This document shows, piece after piece, positions 4,889-13,994 of a stretch of 28,165 bases of DNA. The notes under the pieces are model-generated. The model did no database searches, was not told the DNA's origin, and worked only from the letters and a program-made list of their open reading frames with translations. Numbering within the stretch: position 1 is the first letter of the stretch; each line of letters opens with the position of its first letter. This DNA is from a virus: IMG/VR virus record IMGVR_UViG_3300020473_001846, positions 1-28,165 of that record. One strand, 5' to 3'. Position numbers and translations under genes: made by a program.

Positions 4889-7042
4889 ATGGACTCAGGA
4901 CCAATCACCGATGCTTATAGCGAAAAGGGCGTAGAGACCTACGATCCAGACGAGAAAGAGCAAAAGGCTGCGGCCTATGTTCACGAGCAGTGGGGCATCT
5001 CTGAAAGCACAAAGCAAAAGATAATTGAAAACGTATGGTTGTCTTTAGCTTTTTACACGGGGAGGCAGTGGTCCAGGTATAACAGAGTCTCAAGGCTTTT
5101 GACACAGGACAATCCCCCGCCGTGGCGTGTCCGTATGGTCCTCAACTACATCTTACCAACGGTGGAAACGCTTGCTGGTAAACTCGTTGAAAATCGCCCT
5201 GGGTTTATTTGTATGCCCGCTACAGGCGACGACGACGACATTGACGCGGCGCGTCAGTGCGAGGCTCTGCTTGACTACATCTGGCATGAACTCAAAGTCC
5301 AGAATAAAATCTATGAAGCCATGAAATGGGCAGCGGTTACAGGGACTGCGTTTATTAAGTGCCACTGGGACGTTGAGGCTGGCGAAGAATTTGAGGACGA
5401 GAGCGAGGCAATTCAAGATGTCATCGACTACGCCGAAGAAAAAATCAATCTTGAGGAAGTAAAGACAAGGGACAAGGAGCGAGCTACATACAAAAGCGGT
5501 CTTCCTGTTATCGATGTTCTTTCCCCGCTCGAGGTCGGCTGGGACCCCGGTGCAAAGGACATGGACACTTGTCGGTGGATCATTCACAGCAATCTACTGC
5601 ACATCGACGCCGTCAGGGCCAGATGGGAGAAAGGTAAGTACGTTCAGCCAAACACAAGTTACGAGGTAGACGAATACTCCCAACAGGTGATGAGAGAGTT
5701 TGTATCCCCGTCGTCAGACGTTGACCAGGCGCACCTCGATAGAATCAATGTGCTTGAGTATTTTGAGCGCCCGTCGCCAAGGTATCCAAATGGTTACTAC
5801 GCCATTGTTGCCGGTGGCATTGTTTTAGAGGAAGAGGAGTCACTGCCCTATGGAAAGCTGCCGTTTGTTTGCATTCGCCACAATACAGTCCCTGGCAGAC
5901 TTCCTGGGGAAGGTGTCGTTAGGGCACTTATCCCCGCTCAAAAAGAACTCAATAAGTCCGTTAGCCAGCGAATTGAAAACAAAAACATGCACGCGCAGCC
6001 CAAGTGGCGGGCTGAAAAGGGTAGTGTAGAGAAGCAGTCGTTTACGGATGAGCCGGGGGAGATCATATTCTACTCCAGGACGGCAGCGCGGCCACCTGAG
6101 CCAGTACCCCCTCCACCAACGTCACCCGAACATCGGATGATAGAAAAGGAGCAGATTGAGCACATTCAGGCTATCAGTGGGGTTAACGACGTTTCACGGG
6201 GCACGGCACCCGCTCAAACCAGCGGTAGAGCCATCGGCCTTTTGTCTGACCTTGATGCTACGAAACTAGGTCCAACTGTTCGTGAGCTTGAGTCAGCCAT
6301 TGAGGAAATGTGTGAGCAGATACTTTGGATGTGGCGAGAGTATATGCCTATCGAGATGACAATTCAGACGCTAGGCCGAAACAAGATAGTTGAAGTATTT
6401 CAATTCCACGCACAGCAGATAAAGAACACTCGTGTTCGGGTGATGCCAAACAGCATGCTACCCAAACACCCATCATACCGCAGAGAGCAGATCATCCAGA
6501 TGTACCAAGTTGGCATTTTGGGTGACCCGGCTGATCCAAGAACCCAGATGAAAGCCAGAAAGATGATGGAGTTTGGGTTCATGGAAAACGTTTATGGGGA
6601 TGAGTCAAAAGACCGCAACTTATCAAGGGAGGAAAATGAGTTACTCAAGCAAGGACAGTTGCCTGACGTTAATGCATTTGACGACCATGCGGTACATATC
6701 GATCAGCACAGTGAGTTCATGAAATCGATTGATTACAGGCTACTGCCAGAAAAGGCACAAGAAAACTTCTTGCGCCACGTGGCATGGCACTACTATGCTG
6801 AATCACAGAACCAACAGGGAATGCCATGGTGGCAAGCATATGTTGACGGGGGTACAGAAGGCATGCCCCCAACGACTGGCCCACCCGGCATGGCACCCCC
6901 TGAAGGGGCACCACCCGCAGGCGCGGGAGGTGCTGAACCAGCAGGAATGACTGGTGGTGGTACACCGGAACTCAACCAAGCAATTGGTACACGGGGTCCC
7001 GGCGTTGCCGACTACGAGACAGGAATGCAAACACCACAATAA
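4889..7042 (+). CDS. Portal protein (P22-type)
   Basis: A 717-residue portal subunit. Portals form the dodecameric ring at one capsid vertex that holds the packaging motor, passes DNA and then binds the tail connector. The sequence follows the P22-type layout: an N-terminal helical wing with LAFYTGRQW and NRPGF segments, the stem/crown region around residues 330-420 (PFVCIRHN, then LNKSVSQRIENKNMHAQPKW), and a helical C-terminal part including EQIEHIQAISGVNDVSRG, a typical portal-stem signature. The last 70 residues are Pro/Gly/Ala-rich and probably disordered. Length is close to the 725-residue P22 portal. A GAGGG element precedes the ATG. Its place between terminase and scaffold is standard. 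Confidence 0.9.
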   Translation: MDSGPITDAYSEKGVETYDPDEKEQKAAAYVHEQWGISESTKQKIIENVWLSLAFYTGRQWSRYNRVSRLLTQDNPPPWRVRMVLNYILPTVETLAGKLVENRPGFICMPATGDDDDIDAARQCEALLDYIWHELKVQNKIYEAMKWAAVTGTAFIKCHWDVEAGEEFEDESEAIQDVIDYAEEKINLEEVKTRDKERATYKSGLPVIDVLSPLEVGWDPGAKDMDTCRWIIHSNLLHIDAVRARWEKGKYVQPNTSYEVDEYSQQVMREFVSPSSDVDQAHLDRINVLEYFERPSPRYPNGYYAIVAGGIVLEEEESLPYGKLPFVCIRHNTVPGRLPGEGVVRALIPAQKELNKSVSQRIENKNMHAQPKWRAEKGSVEKQSFTDEPGEIIFYSRTAARPPEPVPPPPTSPEHRMIEKEQIEHIQAISGVNDVSRGTAPAQTSGRAIGLLSDLDATKLGPTVRELESAIEEMCEQILWMWREYMPIEMTIQTLGRNKIVEVFQFHAQQIKNTRVRVMPNSMLPKHPSYRREQIIQMYQVGILGDPADPRTQMKARKMMEFGFMENVYGDESKDRNLSREENELLKQGQLPDVNAFDDHAVHIDQHSEFMKSIDYRLLPEKAQENFLRHVAWHYYAESQNQQGMPWWQAYVDGGTEGMPPTTGPPGMAPPEGAPPAGAGGAEPAGMTGGGTPELNQAIGTRGPGVADYETGMQTPQ

Positions 7043-7049
7043 ACGCCTA

Positions 7050-7065
7050 CCAGTGCGATAACTGG
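7050..7065 (+). promoter_or_regulatory. Small hairpin in the portal-scaffold gap
   Basis: CCAGT (7050-7054) pairs with ACTGG (7061-7065) around a six-base loop, 13 bases before the scaffold ATG and next to its GGGG ribosome binding site. In P22 the scaffold gene is autoregulated after transcription, so a leader hairpin here is of interest, but the stem is short and may be chance. Confidence 0.3.
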
Positions 7066-7078
7066 CTTGTGGGGTAGA

Positions 7079-7798
7079 ATGAGTAGTGAATATGGCGATA
7101 CGAGTTATGACTCCGTGGAGGATTCGCAGACCTCTGGGTATGATGGCGAGGATAGCGCGGAAACCGGCGATACAGGTGGATTTGAGCCAGAGTACGACGA
7201 CAAAGGTAATCCAGAGCCTGTCCCTTACGATAGGTTTAGGGAAAGCCGAAGTCAATTAAAGGATGCTCGTTCTATGAACGAGAGTCTGCAACGTCAAATT
7301 TACGAGTTGCAAGAGAACAACCGGCGGCAGTCGGAGTACAACCAGTACGCATATCAAGAGATGCAGCGACTACAGGAATCATCGTCATCCACTGAAGCAT
7401 CGGTAGATGAATACGTTGATCCACTTGAAGAGAAGTACACCCAGCTCGAAGCACAGAACAGAGAGCTGGCTTCTCGACAGGAGCAGTTGATTATCGATCA
7501 AAGTAGGCGTCAGCTAGAGAACGACATTGCGGTAGCGCAACGCCGTTACCCCAGCATGAATCCTCTAGATGTGTGTAATGTCATTATTGAAAATCCAAAT
7601 GCGAGCGTGATGGCTTTGGCCAAGCGTTCACACGAGGCAGCGGAGCGCAAGTACAATGAGCGTCTACGACGTGATGGGTATGCGCCAAAACCCCGTAAAT
7701 TATCACGGGGCCAAAACCGAATGCCCGTTGCAAAGGATTATGGTGACGACCTGGAAGGTGCTGAAGCTGCCGCCATTGAGTTTTTGAACAACTCTTAA
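7079..7798 (+). CDS. Capsid scaffolding protein
   Basis: 239 residues from the ATG at 7079; an in-frame TTG at 7067 is ignored because the ATG has GGGG at a suitable distance. The N-terminal 50 residues are very acidic and Gly/Ser-rich, about 55-140 form a long Gln/Glu/Arg coiled coil, and the C-terminal quarter is basic and helical (ending before a short acidic tail). Acidic disorder, coiled coil and a basic capsid-binding C-terminus are the hallmarks of phage scaffolds, which direct assembly of the coat into a prohead and then leave. Placement between portal and major capsid genes supports the call strongly even though scaffold sequences diverge fast. Confidence 0.85.
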   Translation: MSSEYGDTSYDSVEDSQTSGYDGEDSAETGDTGGFEPEYDDKGNPEPVPYDRFRESRSQLKDARSMNESLQRQIYELQENNRRQSEYNQYAYQEMQRLQESSSSTEASVDEYVDPLEEKYTQLEAQNRELASRQEQLIIDQSRRQLENDIAVAQRRYPSMNPLDVCNVIIENPNASVMALAKRSHEAAERKYNERLRRDGYAPKPRKLSRGQNRMPVAKDYGDDLEGAEAAAIEFLNNS

Positions 7799-7820
7799 TT
7801 ACTTCATGGAGTAAAGGCTA

Positions 7821-9200
7821 ATGGCTACACAACAAAAAGGTTCGAGAACCGATGGTGTCGGTACGGATTTCGACGTAGTACTCAAAGAGTATTACGAGGG
7901 TCCAGTTCGCGAACACCTCAATAATTCAATTCCTATTCTAAAATACGTCGAAAAATCCAAACGAAAGTGGAATGGTCGCCGTGTCGTATTTCCCGTTCAC
8001 CTTCGCCGCAACCACGGTGTTGGCGCACGTGGCGAAACAGGCACACTGCCAACCGCTGGCCGACAAGAGTACGTCGAGAGTCGCATCAACGCAAAGTTCC
8101 TTTACGGACGTATTGAGCTTACTGGTGTTGTTATCGCGGCATCTCAAGGTGATAAAGGTTCTTTCGCGTCTGCTCTACGGACAGAGGTCGAGGGGATGCG
8201 GCGTGATCTTCGCGTTGATATGAATCGCCAGGTCTGGGGCATTAACTGGAAGACTGTCGGTGCTTCAGTGGCTGACCCTGCATCCGTTGCAAACTATGCG
8301 GGCAAAACCGGAATTATTGCAGCGGGGACAAATGCCAATCAGGCTGCCGTGAGTACAGTTAGCGCAAAGGCAACACTTCAGGCACATACCGATGCCGCCT
8401 CAAACAACCAGCACGATGTTGGCACGCGATTCCTTAAGAAGGGAATGCCTGTTGTGTTCGGAACGGTGAGTGATGCCGGTGCGTTTACTGCTGACACTGG
8501 CGGCTTGACTGTGCTCAAGGTGATTGACCGGGATACGTTCCAGGTGACCACCAATGGCACCGATGCGGCAACCGTCACATTGGCAGCAAACGATGTTATT
8601 GTTCGAGGTGACAGCGCAGCGGCTGGTAACAATTCATTTGATAATGAAATAACAGGCTTGTCGTTTATGGTTGATGATGCTGATGATGATCTTCAAGAGG
8701 TCAACACAGGAACAAACCCTGAATGGAAGGCAAACGTTCTTTCCAACAGCGGCACAAACCGGCCACTGAGCCTTGAATTGATGCAGCTTGCGATTGACAC
8801 AACTGACGAGGTTGCTGGCTCTGAGCCAAACCTTATCATGGGTCATCACTCGCTTCGCCGTGAATACATCAACCTTTTGACCAGCGACGTACGTTACTCA
8901 CCTGAGCAACTTCGCGGTGGTTTCCAAAAGTTGACGTATGCTGGTGGCACCAATCCAATGCCTATCGAGTTTGACCGAATGGCTCCCTACAACAAGCTGT
9001 TCTTCCTCAACACGAAGGACATCAAGTTGTACACCATGAAAGACTGGGCCTGGGCAGACCGAGATGGGTCTACATTTAGCCGTAAGCTCAACTCTGATAG
9101 CTGGGAAGCTTTCATGTGTTGGTATGGCAACTTGGGTCTTGAGCGTCGTTTCTCGCAAACGTTGCTTGACGACATCGAGGTTAGTAACTTGATCTTCTAG
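7821..9200 (+). CDS. Major capsid protein (HK97 fold)
   Basis: 459 residues, preceded by GGAG at 7808-7811. The N-terminal 100 residues carry a pattern typical of HK97-fold coats of podoviruses (LKYVEKSKRKWNGRRVVFPVH, then RGETGTLP and FLYGRIELTG). A long helix about 115-140 corresponds to the spine helix. Residues about 150-275 look like an inserted, Thr/Ala/Asp-rich beta domain (VVFGTVSDAG, TVLKVIDRDTFQVTTNG). The C-terminal part (PNLIMGHHSLRREYINLL and on) fits the A-domain and P-loop. It forms the icosahedral shell. A strong terminator follows the gene, consistent with high-level expression of a head operon. Confidence 0.92.
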   Translation: MATQQKGSRTDGVGTDFDVVLKEYYEGPVREHLNNSIPILKYVEKSKRKWNGRRVVFPVHLRRNHGVGARGETGTLPTAGRQEYVESRINAKFLYGRIELTGVVIAASQGDKGSFASALRTEVEGMRRDLRVDMNRQVWGINWKTVGASVADPASVANYAGKTGIIAAGTNANQAAVSTVSAKATLQAHTDAASNNQHDVGTRFLKKGMPVVFGTVSDAGAFTADTGGLTVLKVIDRDTFQVTTNGTDAATVTLAANDVIVRGDSAAAGNNSFDNEITGLSFMVDDADDDLQEVNTGTNPEWKANVLSNSGTNRPLSLELMQLAIDTTDEVAGSEPNLIMGHHSLRREYINLLTSDVRYSPEQLRGGFQKLTYAGGTNPMPIEFDRMAPYNKLFFLNTKDIKLYTMKDWAWADRDGSTFSRKLNSDSWEAFMCWYGNLGLERRFSQTLLDDIEVSNLIF

Positions 9201-9219
9201 GGATCGTGCAGAACCCTAG
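9197..9219 (+). repeat. Hairpin overlapping the capsid gene stop codon
   Basis: CTAGGG (9197-9202) pairs perfectly with CCCTAG (9214-9219), 6 bp with an 11-base loop. The left arm contains the TAG stop. It stands directly before the terminator hairpin, giving two stacked stems at the 3' end of the capsid message, which could protect it from exonucleases. Confidence 0.5.
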
Positions 9220-9220
9220 C

Positions 9221-9255
9221 CACTGGGGGGTTAATAGCCCCCTGGTGTTTTTTTT
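9221..9255 (+). terminator. Strong intrinsic terminator after the capsid gene
   Basis: CACTGGGGGG (9221-9230) pairs with CCCCCTGGTG (9238-9247) over ten positions with two wobble pairs and a seven-base loop, followed by eight T residues at 9248-9255. This is a textbook rho-independent terminator. It separates the packaging/head genes from the tail genes. Confidence 0.93.
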
Positions 9256-9300
9256 ACTTAGTATCCCCGCAATGGGGGGTAAACTGTGGAGTGGTAAACT

Positions 9301-9882
9301 ATGATTCGCGACAGAAATATCAATTACAAATATCAAAACCTTTTCCTGCCAGCGGCAGCGTTTCATCATGTAACGGGAAACGCCGGTACGGCAGATGGTG
9401 TCCCTGTGTTTTCTGAAATCGCTACAACGGAAATCACGGCCCTCAAGATGGAGGATGAAGACGACGAAGCCTCGTGGGGTTCCGCAATGCCAACATGGAT
9501 TGACTTTGCAAACGACATCCACGTCCGAGTGCATTATGCAAACGTTGGCACCGATGCGGGGACCTGCATCTGGACGGTCAAGTCGTTCACGCCATCATTT
9601 GGTGAAACGTTCCAGGCCGATGACGGCACTGCCATTTCAACCAGCACACTAACAGACACTCTTCCAACAACGGCAAACCAACTGGTTGTGACGCCATGGG
9701 CAAAGGTTAGTGGTGGCACAATCGTTGCGAGTGCTGGCGATTGGCTGAAGCTGCACGTCATTTTCACTGATCACGGCGCAAATGAAGCGAACTGTTGGTT
9801 CGCTGGCTTAGAAATTCTGTATTTGCCGAAACTGACTGACGGGCCGCAGGTGAATGACCAGCCTGTTCCAACGGATGCATAA
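9301..9882 (+). CDS. Probable beta-sandwich virion surface protein (head decoration or fibre)
   Basis: 193 residues, with GGAG at 9288-9291 well placed before the ATG. From about residue 60 on it alternates hydrophobic and polar residues in many strands (IHVRVHYANVG, CIWTVKSFTP, QLVVTPWAKVSGGTIVASAGDWLKLHVIFTD, CWFAGLEILYLPK), as in jelly-roll or beta-sandwich phage surface proteins. A decoration protein is often encoded right after the major capsid gene, which suits this place. It has its own leader after the capsid terminator and could be a separate transcription start or read-through product. No specific family is recognised, so the role is inferred from fold pattern and location. Confidence 0.55.
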   Translation: MIRDRNINYKYQNLFLPAAAFHHVTGNAGTADGVPVFSEIATTEITALKMEDEDDEASWGSAMPTWIDFANDIHVRVHYANVGTDAGTCIWTVKSFTPSFGETFQADDGTAISTSTLTDTLPTTANQLVVTPWAKVSGGTIVASAGDWLKLHVIFTDHGANEANCWFAGLEILYLPKLTDGPQVNDQPVPTDA

Positions 9883-10382
9883 TGATTCTTACTGAAACTC
9901 AATGGAATGACATCAAACGAATTAGCTGGAATCAGACAGAAACCAAGCGACTTCGTGAACAGATCCATGACGACAAGCTCGTTGTTGGATGGTGTGGCCG
10001 TGAAAAACGGTGGATGATTGCTCGAATCATCGATGCAACCGTTGAGGTTCGGTTTGGGATCAAAACTATTCCTACAAGGGAACGAGTGCCATTTGTGTGG
10101 AAGGTGTGGGAGGATGACGACGGGCTACCTTTAGGCATTAGGGACCCCCGTCTCGCCCCCTACATCCGGCGGTGTGATCTGTGGCGTACTGGCTCAGACA
10201 AATATCTCAAGCAGTTTGATGACATCAAGTACATCGAAGAGATGAAAGAGCAAAGCGAAGTAGACGACATTCACTATGCAGCCAAACACGCGATATGGGA
10301 CTCAGCTAAAAAGTTGGGTGACCAGTTGTGCGGGACTGACGTTCGGCACAAAAAGCCCGACCGGTTCTTTTTTATGAACTAA
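9882..10382 (+). CDS. Hypothetical protein in the head-tail region
   Basis: 166 residues, starting with a TAATG overlap with the previous gene. It is rich in Trp, Arg, Lys and Asp (for example WNDIKRISWNQ, GWCGREKRWMIARIID, VPFVWKVWEDDDG), has a short beta-rich centre at about residues 30-75 and a charged helical C-terminal half. It has no membrane segment or recognised motif. Its position between a capsid-surface gene and the connector gene suggests a minor head, completion or assembly protein. Confidence 0.65.
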   Translation: MILTETQWNDIKRISWNQTETKRLREQIHDDKLVVGWCGREKRWMIARIIDATVEVRFGIKTIPTRERVPFVWKVWEDDDGLPLGIRDPRLAPYIRRCDLWRTGSDKYLKQFDDIKYIEEMKEQSEVDDIHYAAKHAIWDSAKKLGDQLCGTDVRHKKPDRFFFMN

Positions 10383-10391
10383 GGGGGCTTT

Positions 10392-11132
10392 ATGAGCTTT
10401 GGCGACCTGGGTGCCGTCAGAACACTTGAAGACGTAAAAGGTCTTGCCAAGTTGCTGCTAGATGAGGGCGGCGATCTATTTTGGACGGCAGCACAACAAA
10501 ACGCCTTGGCTAATGAAGCTAATAGGGCGGTGTTTCGTGAACTGATAGAGACGAATCCAGAATACTTTATCGAGTCAACAACTGGTCCGTTCGTGTGGGC
10601 TGCTGACACTGAGTCGTTTGACCTTACGTCTAACTTCATCAATTCAATTCCGTACAAGATAATTGGCATTGAGGAGACTGAAAAGGCCTCTGCTGTGGCC
10701 AATGACAACTTGCCCACAAAGTGGCGACCAATGCGGTTTCAAGACCGCAGCTATGTTCACTCGATGGACAGTTGGTGGCGAGGTGAGGTGACGAGGTATT
10801 ACAGCTTGGTTGGCAAGAAGTTGTACATTGCTCCAATGCCACACGAAGCAATCAATTTCCATATCTATTGGATTAAGAACATTGAGAAGATTTCGGCAGA
10901 CGACCACACGGTTTTACGAAGCACCCAAGGTCAGGCCAACGGTGCAGCGGAAGCCTATGGCGACCTTGTTGCCGTCTATCTTGCAAAGCTGATGAACGCA
11001 AAACAACAAGGCCAAAACCCAATGATCGAGCAATTGTGGCTTGAGGGTTTAGACCGCATGAAAAACAATGCTCAGTCCAGAAACGTGGACGAGCCTAGTT
11101 ATGTGAGGGTGACACGTGCCCCGTGGGACTAA
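10392..11132 (+). CDS. Head-tail connector (adaptor) protein
   Basis: 246 residues with a GGGGG element before the ATG. The first 60 residues are helical (LEDVKGLAKLLLDEGGD, then ANEANRAVFRELIETNPEYF), the middle carries beta strands with YYSLVGKKLYIAPMPH and INFHIYWIKN, and the last third is helical again (AEAYGDLVAVYLAKLMNA, then LWLEGLDRMKNNAQSR). This helix-strand-helix arrangement, and the place between capsid and tail nozzle genes, match the ring adaptor that joins portal to tail in podoviruses (the role of P22 gp4 or T7 gp11). The family match is from pattern, so the exact name is tentative. Confidence 0.68.
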   Translation: MSFGDLGAVRTLEDVKGLAKLLLDEGGDLFWTAAQQNALANEANRAVFRELIETNPEYFIESTTGPFVWAADTESFDLTSNFINSIPYKIIGIEETEKASAVANDNLPTKWRPMRFQDRSYVHSMDSWWRGEVTRYYSLVGKKLYIAPMPHEAINFHIYWIKNIEKISADDHTVLRSTQGQANGAAEAYGDLVAVYLAKLMNAKQQGQNPMIEQLWLEGLDRMKNNAQSRNVDEPSYVRVTRAPWD

Positions 11133-13206
11133 AACAAAGCTCGGCAACAGAGCAATACCTAGGACGTTTACTATCCAGGGACCGTGGGCTGGCATGGAGG
11201 AACGAGAGAACTTCCAGACCGAACAGCACTGCCAATTGGCGCTGAATATCGACTTCCACCGTGGCTATATTGAGGGCAGGAAGGGCTTCAAGCAGATATC
11301 GTCGAAAGGTGCTGACCGGATGCACCTGCATACGGTTAAGGTAAACGGATCTCCCAGGTATGTTCTTGGTGTAGGGGTTACGGGGCCAGATGGAGATACA
11401 GCAACTGCGGGCACAGTTGTGTACTACGTCTACGATGCAAAGACTGGCGAAAACGTAAAGACGAGTCGCGCAATAGCAAATGAGCCTATCGACGAAGAGT
11501 TTGCCTGCCGGTTTGCGGATGTTATCTTAGCGAAGGATGTCGATGGGGATGGGGTGAAAGAGTCCCCTCGTCACGTTACGTTAATTTACACCAAACATAA
11601 TATCTATGTGTTCGACCCACACGTAAATACGCTGGAGATCACCGTTGCTGACATGTCAGCAGATGTTATTGCAATTAATGACATAAGCTGGGGATATTGG
11701 ATTACACCACCGCGTGGCTCTGGGCCATTTGGACCCATCATGACCGAACATCTTGGGTCAACCTGGTATGCCGGGTTTCCTGAGCACTTCAACGTTGAGC
11801 TGTCGTTCCCTGTCCATAAGCTCCAGAACCAGTTTGGCGAGTCCATGGTGAACCAGAGCAACCGCTCTAAGATGATTTTTGGACCGCAGCATGTTGTATG
11901 GTCTGACCCGTTTGACCCGCTCGGTATCGCAGCATACCACTTCCTTGCCGTCGAAGAGCAGGAAGTGATCACGGGGCTAAAATCATTCAGGGAGCAGTTG
12001 GTTATATTTACCGATAGGTCGATTTATCTTCTAACTGGCGGTACTGACGAGACATTTAAACTGTTTAAAGCAGTTGGCGGAATCGGGTGTGTTGCCCCTA
12101 ACTCAATTGTTGAGGCTGGCGGTGTTCTGTATTTTATGGCAAGAGATGGAATTTATGGCTTTACCGGTGCAAATGAGCAGGGTGCAGGCGTAGAAAAAAT
12201 CTCAAAGAGCATCGATTCCGTGTTTACAGATCAGATTGGCTCAACCCACCTGCCAAACACAAGCGAACCATCTGTAGCAATCGACATGTCGCGCCTTGGG
12301 TGGCCATATAGAGCGGTAAAGTCTTCGATGATCTACTCAAACGCACTCCACGTTCAAAAGAAAAATCAGATTTGGTGGAGTGTTGACATTCACGGAACAA
12401 AGCCAGGGGCCTATGCTCTAACGCTTGTTTACGACTATTATCACGGGGCTTGGTCAGTTTACCAACCGCTGCAAGCGGCCCGTGGCCCAGAGTACGCAGC
12501 ACTTTCGTTTTACACATCTCCTGTCAGAGTGAGCTGCATGTTCGACGGAACGACCGTTCTCAGTAAGGGCAGCGAGGTTATTTACACGTCTGGCACAGGG
12601 GAATCATCTACAGGCGAGTTTCCGTTACTTAGGTACGGTCATCACCTGGACAACTTTGCAGTGGCCGGTGGAGCTGCAATCAACAAGTCGTACATCCCTT
12701 GCATTTACATCACAGGCAGGATGTTCAAGGATAATCCGACCGTTTCGTTGTTTAGGCCCATTCGGTTAAAGATGCTTTCATGGGGGCAATTAGATGCAGA
12801 TAAGTATGGCCCAAGGTGGTTTGCGGAAGGCGAAGAGGCACATGCAGACTCACAGTCATTTGGTGGTGATGGAACTACGGTAGTTGCCGCATCAGAGACC
12901 CAGCAAACAGATGGCCTTATACCGATGCATCCGGCTGAAAGCACGAACAAGCTAGAGTTATTTTACGGGAAGGCGTATGCAGGTACGAGCCATACCCCTA
13001 ATTCAAAGTACCAGGGAAGGGATTGGTTTACCTCAAAGCTTGAACCTGCCTCCATACGCTCGAGAACGCTTCGTGTTGGGCTGCAATCTGGTTACCAGGT
13101 AGACATTAACGGAACATACGCAACAGACGCGGTCGATAGGATTGCCGCACCACCTCTTGTTGTTCAGGCAATCATGGTTGACGTTGAAGCGGGGGACACA
13201 AGATGA
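11116..13206 (+). CDS. Tail nozzle/hub protein candidate
   Basis: 696 residues from a GTG that lies inside the end of the connector gene (17-base overlap), with GAGGGT just upstream. It begins with a Lys/Arg-rich arm, then FTIQGPWAGMEERENF and NIDFHRGYIEGRKGFKQI, a signature-like start for podovirus tail hub proteins that open with a beta-propeller-like core. The rest is almost all beta: repeated strand pairs such as EQEVITGLKSFREQLVIFTDRSIYLLTGG and GGIGCVAPNSIVEAGGVLYFMARDGIYGFTG, the latter typical of a propeller blade. This is the role of P22 gp10 or T7 gp12, a hexameric ring through which DNA leaves. Size and order (after the adaptor) agree. Confidence 0.75.
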   Translation: MPRGTKTKLGNRAIPRTFTIQGPWAGMEERENFQTEQHCQLALNIDFHRGYIEGRKGFKQISSKGADRMHLHTVKVNGSPRYVLGVGVTGPDGDTATAGTVVYYVYDAKTGENVKTSRAIANEPIDEEFACRFADVILAKDVDGDGVKESPRHVTLIYTKHNIYVFDPHVNTLEITVADMSADVIAINDISWGYWITPPRGSGPFGPIMTEHLGSTWYAGFPEHFNVELSFPVHKLQNQFGESMVNQSNRSKMIFGPQHVVWSDPFDPLGIAAYHFLAVEEQEVITGLKSFREQLVIFTDRSIYLLTGGTDETFKLFKAVGGIGCVAPNSIVEAGGVLYFMARDGIYGFTGANEQGAGVEKISKSIDSVFTDQIGSTHLPNTSEPSVAIDMSRLGWPYRAVKSSMIYSNALHVQKKNQIWWSVDIHGTKPGAYALTLVYDYYHGAWSVYQPLQAARGPEYAALSFYTSPVRVSCMFDGTTVLSKGSEVIYTSGTGESSTGEFPLLRYGHHLDNFAVAGGAAINKSYIPCIYITGRMFKDNPTVSLFRPIRLKMLSWGQLDADKYGPRWFAEGEEAHADSQSFGGDGTTVVAASETQQTDGLIPMHPAESTNKLELFYGKAYAGTSHTPNSKYQGRDWFTSKLEPASIRSRTLRVGLQSGYQVDINGTYATDAVDRIAAPPLVVQAIMVDVEAGDTR

Positions 13207-13994
13207 TCTTTGTTTCACCAGTAACTTTTCCAATACTCAGGAAGGTGTTTTCCTCCATGAGGTCGAACACTAGATTCCCCGTTACGGTATTTACCGGGGG
13301 GGATAGTCGTTTTCGGACAGTTGGGCGTCAAATTGAAAACCTTGCACGGCGCGAGTGTGAAATTTGCATTACACCCGAAACGCCCATCAGGGAGGGTTTG
13401 GGAGCACTAAGTAAGACCGGTGGCAGGTTATACCTCACGGAGGGCTTTTGGCATTTCAATAAGTCAATTGAGATCGACTCAAAGTTCATTCAGGTAATTT
13501 CCCTGTCTCCAGGGCGCACTGTTTTCAAAAGAGAGGGGGACCGTGCGACAGCAGAACCGATTATAAAGAGCACGGGCGAGAGTAATGTTTTTGAGGGCAT
13601 TCGGTTTATAGACGAAACGGGAACAGTTGCAACGCAGGCTTTGAAGATAACGGGTTCTAACACAGTCGTTCGTAATTGCGTGTTTGAGGACTTTTATAAC
13701 GGGGTACTTGTAGATAGTTGTGACAGGGTCAGGATAATAGATTGCGAGTTTCAAACTGGTGCAAACCGAGCAATTGAGTATAGTGGTACCTGCGTTGGTG
13801 GTATGATTACGCAAAACACAATTGAGCGGGCGGGTGGAAACGTGTATTTGGGCGATAACGTATCTGAGGTTACTGTAATTGCAAATACCTTTGATACAAC
13901 AAACACACAACTAAGTTACTTCGCTGGCAGGAGTATTGAGACTGGTTCCGCTCTCAACGTAATCGACCCATCACGGGTAGAGGAGCGTTGCTAA
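13203..13994 (+). CDS. Right-handed beta-helix protein (tail-associated)
   Basis: 263 residues; the start overlaps the previous stop (ATGA) and has GGGGG upstream. Residues 1-60 are a basic leader. From about residue 72 (TGGRLYLTEGFWHF) to 235 the sequence runs in repeated short strands with Ile/Val/Asn ladders and Cys pairs (SNVFEGIRFID, NTVVRNCVFEDFYNGVLVDSCDRVRIIDCEF, GMITQNTIERAGGNVYLGDNVSEVTVIANTF), the pattern of parallel beta-helices of the pectate-lyase/tailspike superfamily. Such domains bind or cleave surface polysaccharide. It is short for a tailspike and lacks a trimerisation tail, so it may be a small receptor-binding part or a structural tail piece. Catalytic residues cannot be assigned. 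Confidence 0.72.
   Translation: MIFVSPVTFPILRKVFSSMRSNTRFPVTVFTGGDSRFRTVGRQIENLARRECEICITPETPIREGLGALSKTGGRLYLTEGFWHFNKSIEIDSKFIQVISLSPGRTVFKREGDRATAEPIIKSTGESNVFEGIRFIDETGTVATQALKITGSNTVVRNCVFEDFYNGVLVDSCDRVRIIDCEFQTGANRAIEYSGTCVGGMITQNTIERAGGNVYLGDNVSEVTVIANTFDTTNTQLSYFAGRSIETGSALNVIDPSRVEERC

Noticed and set aside
7067-7078. TTG start for the scaffold gene
   Set aside because: The ATG at 7079 has GGGG at proper spacing and avoids a Trp/Gly/Arg leader not expected in an acidic scaffold.
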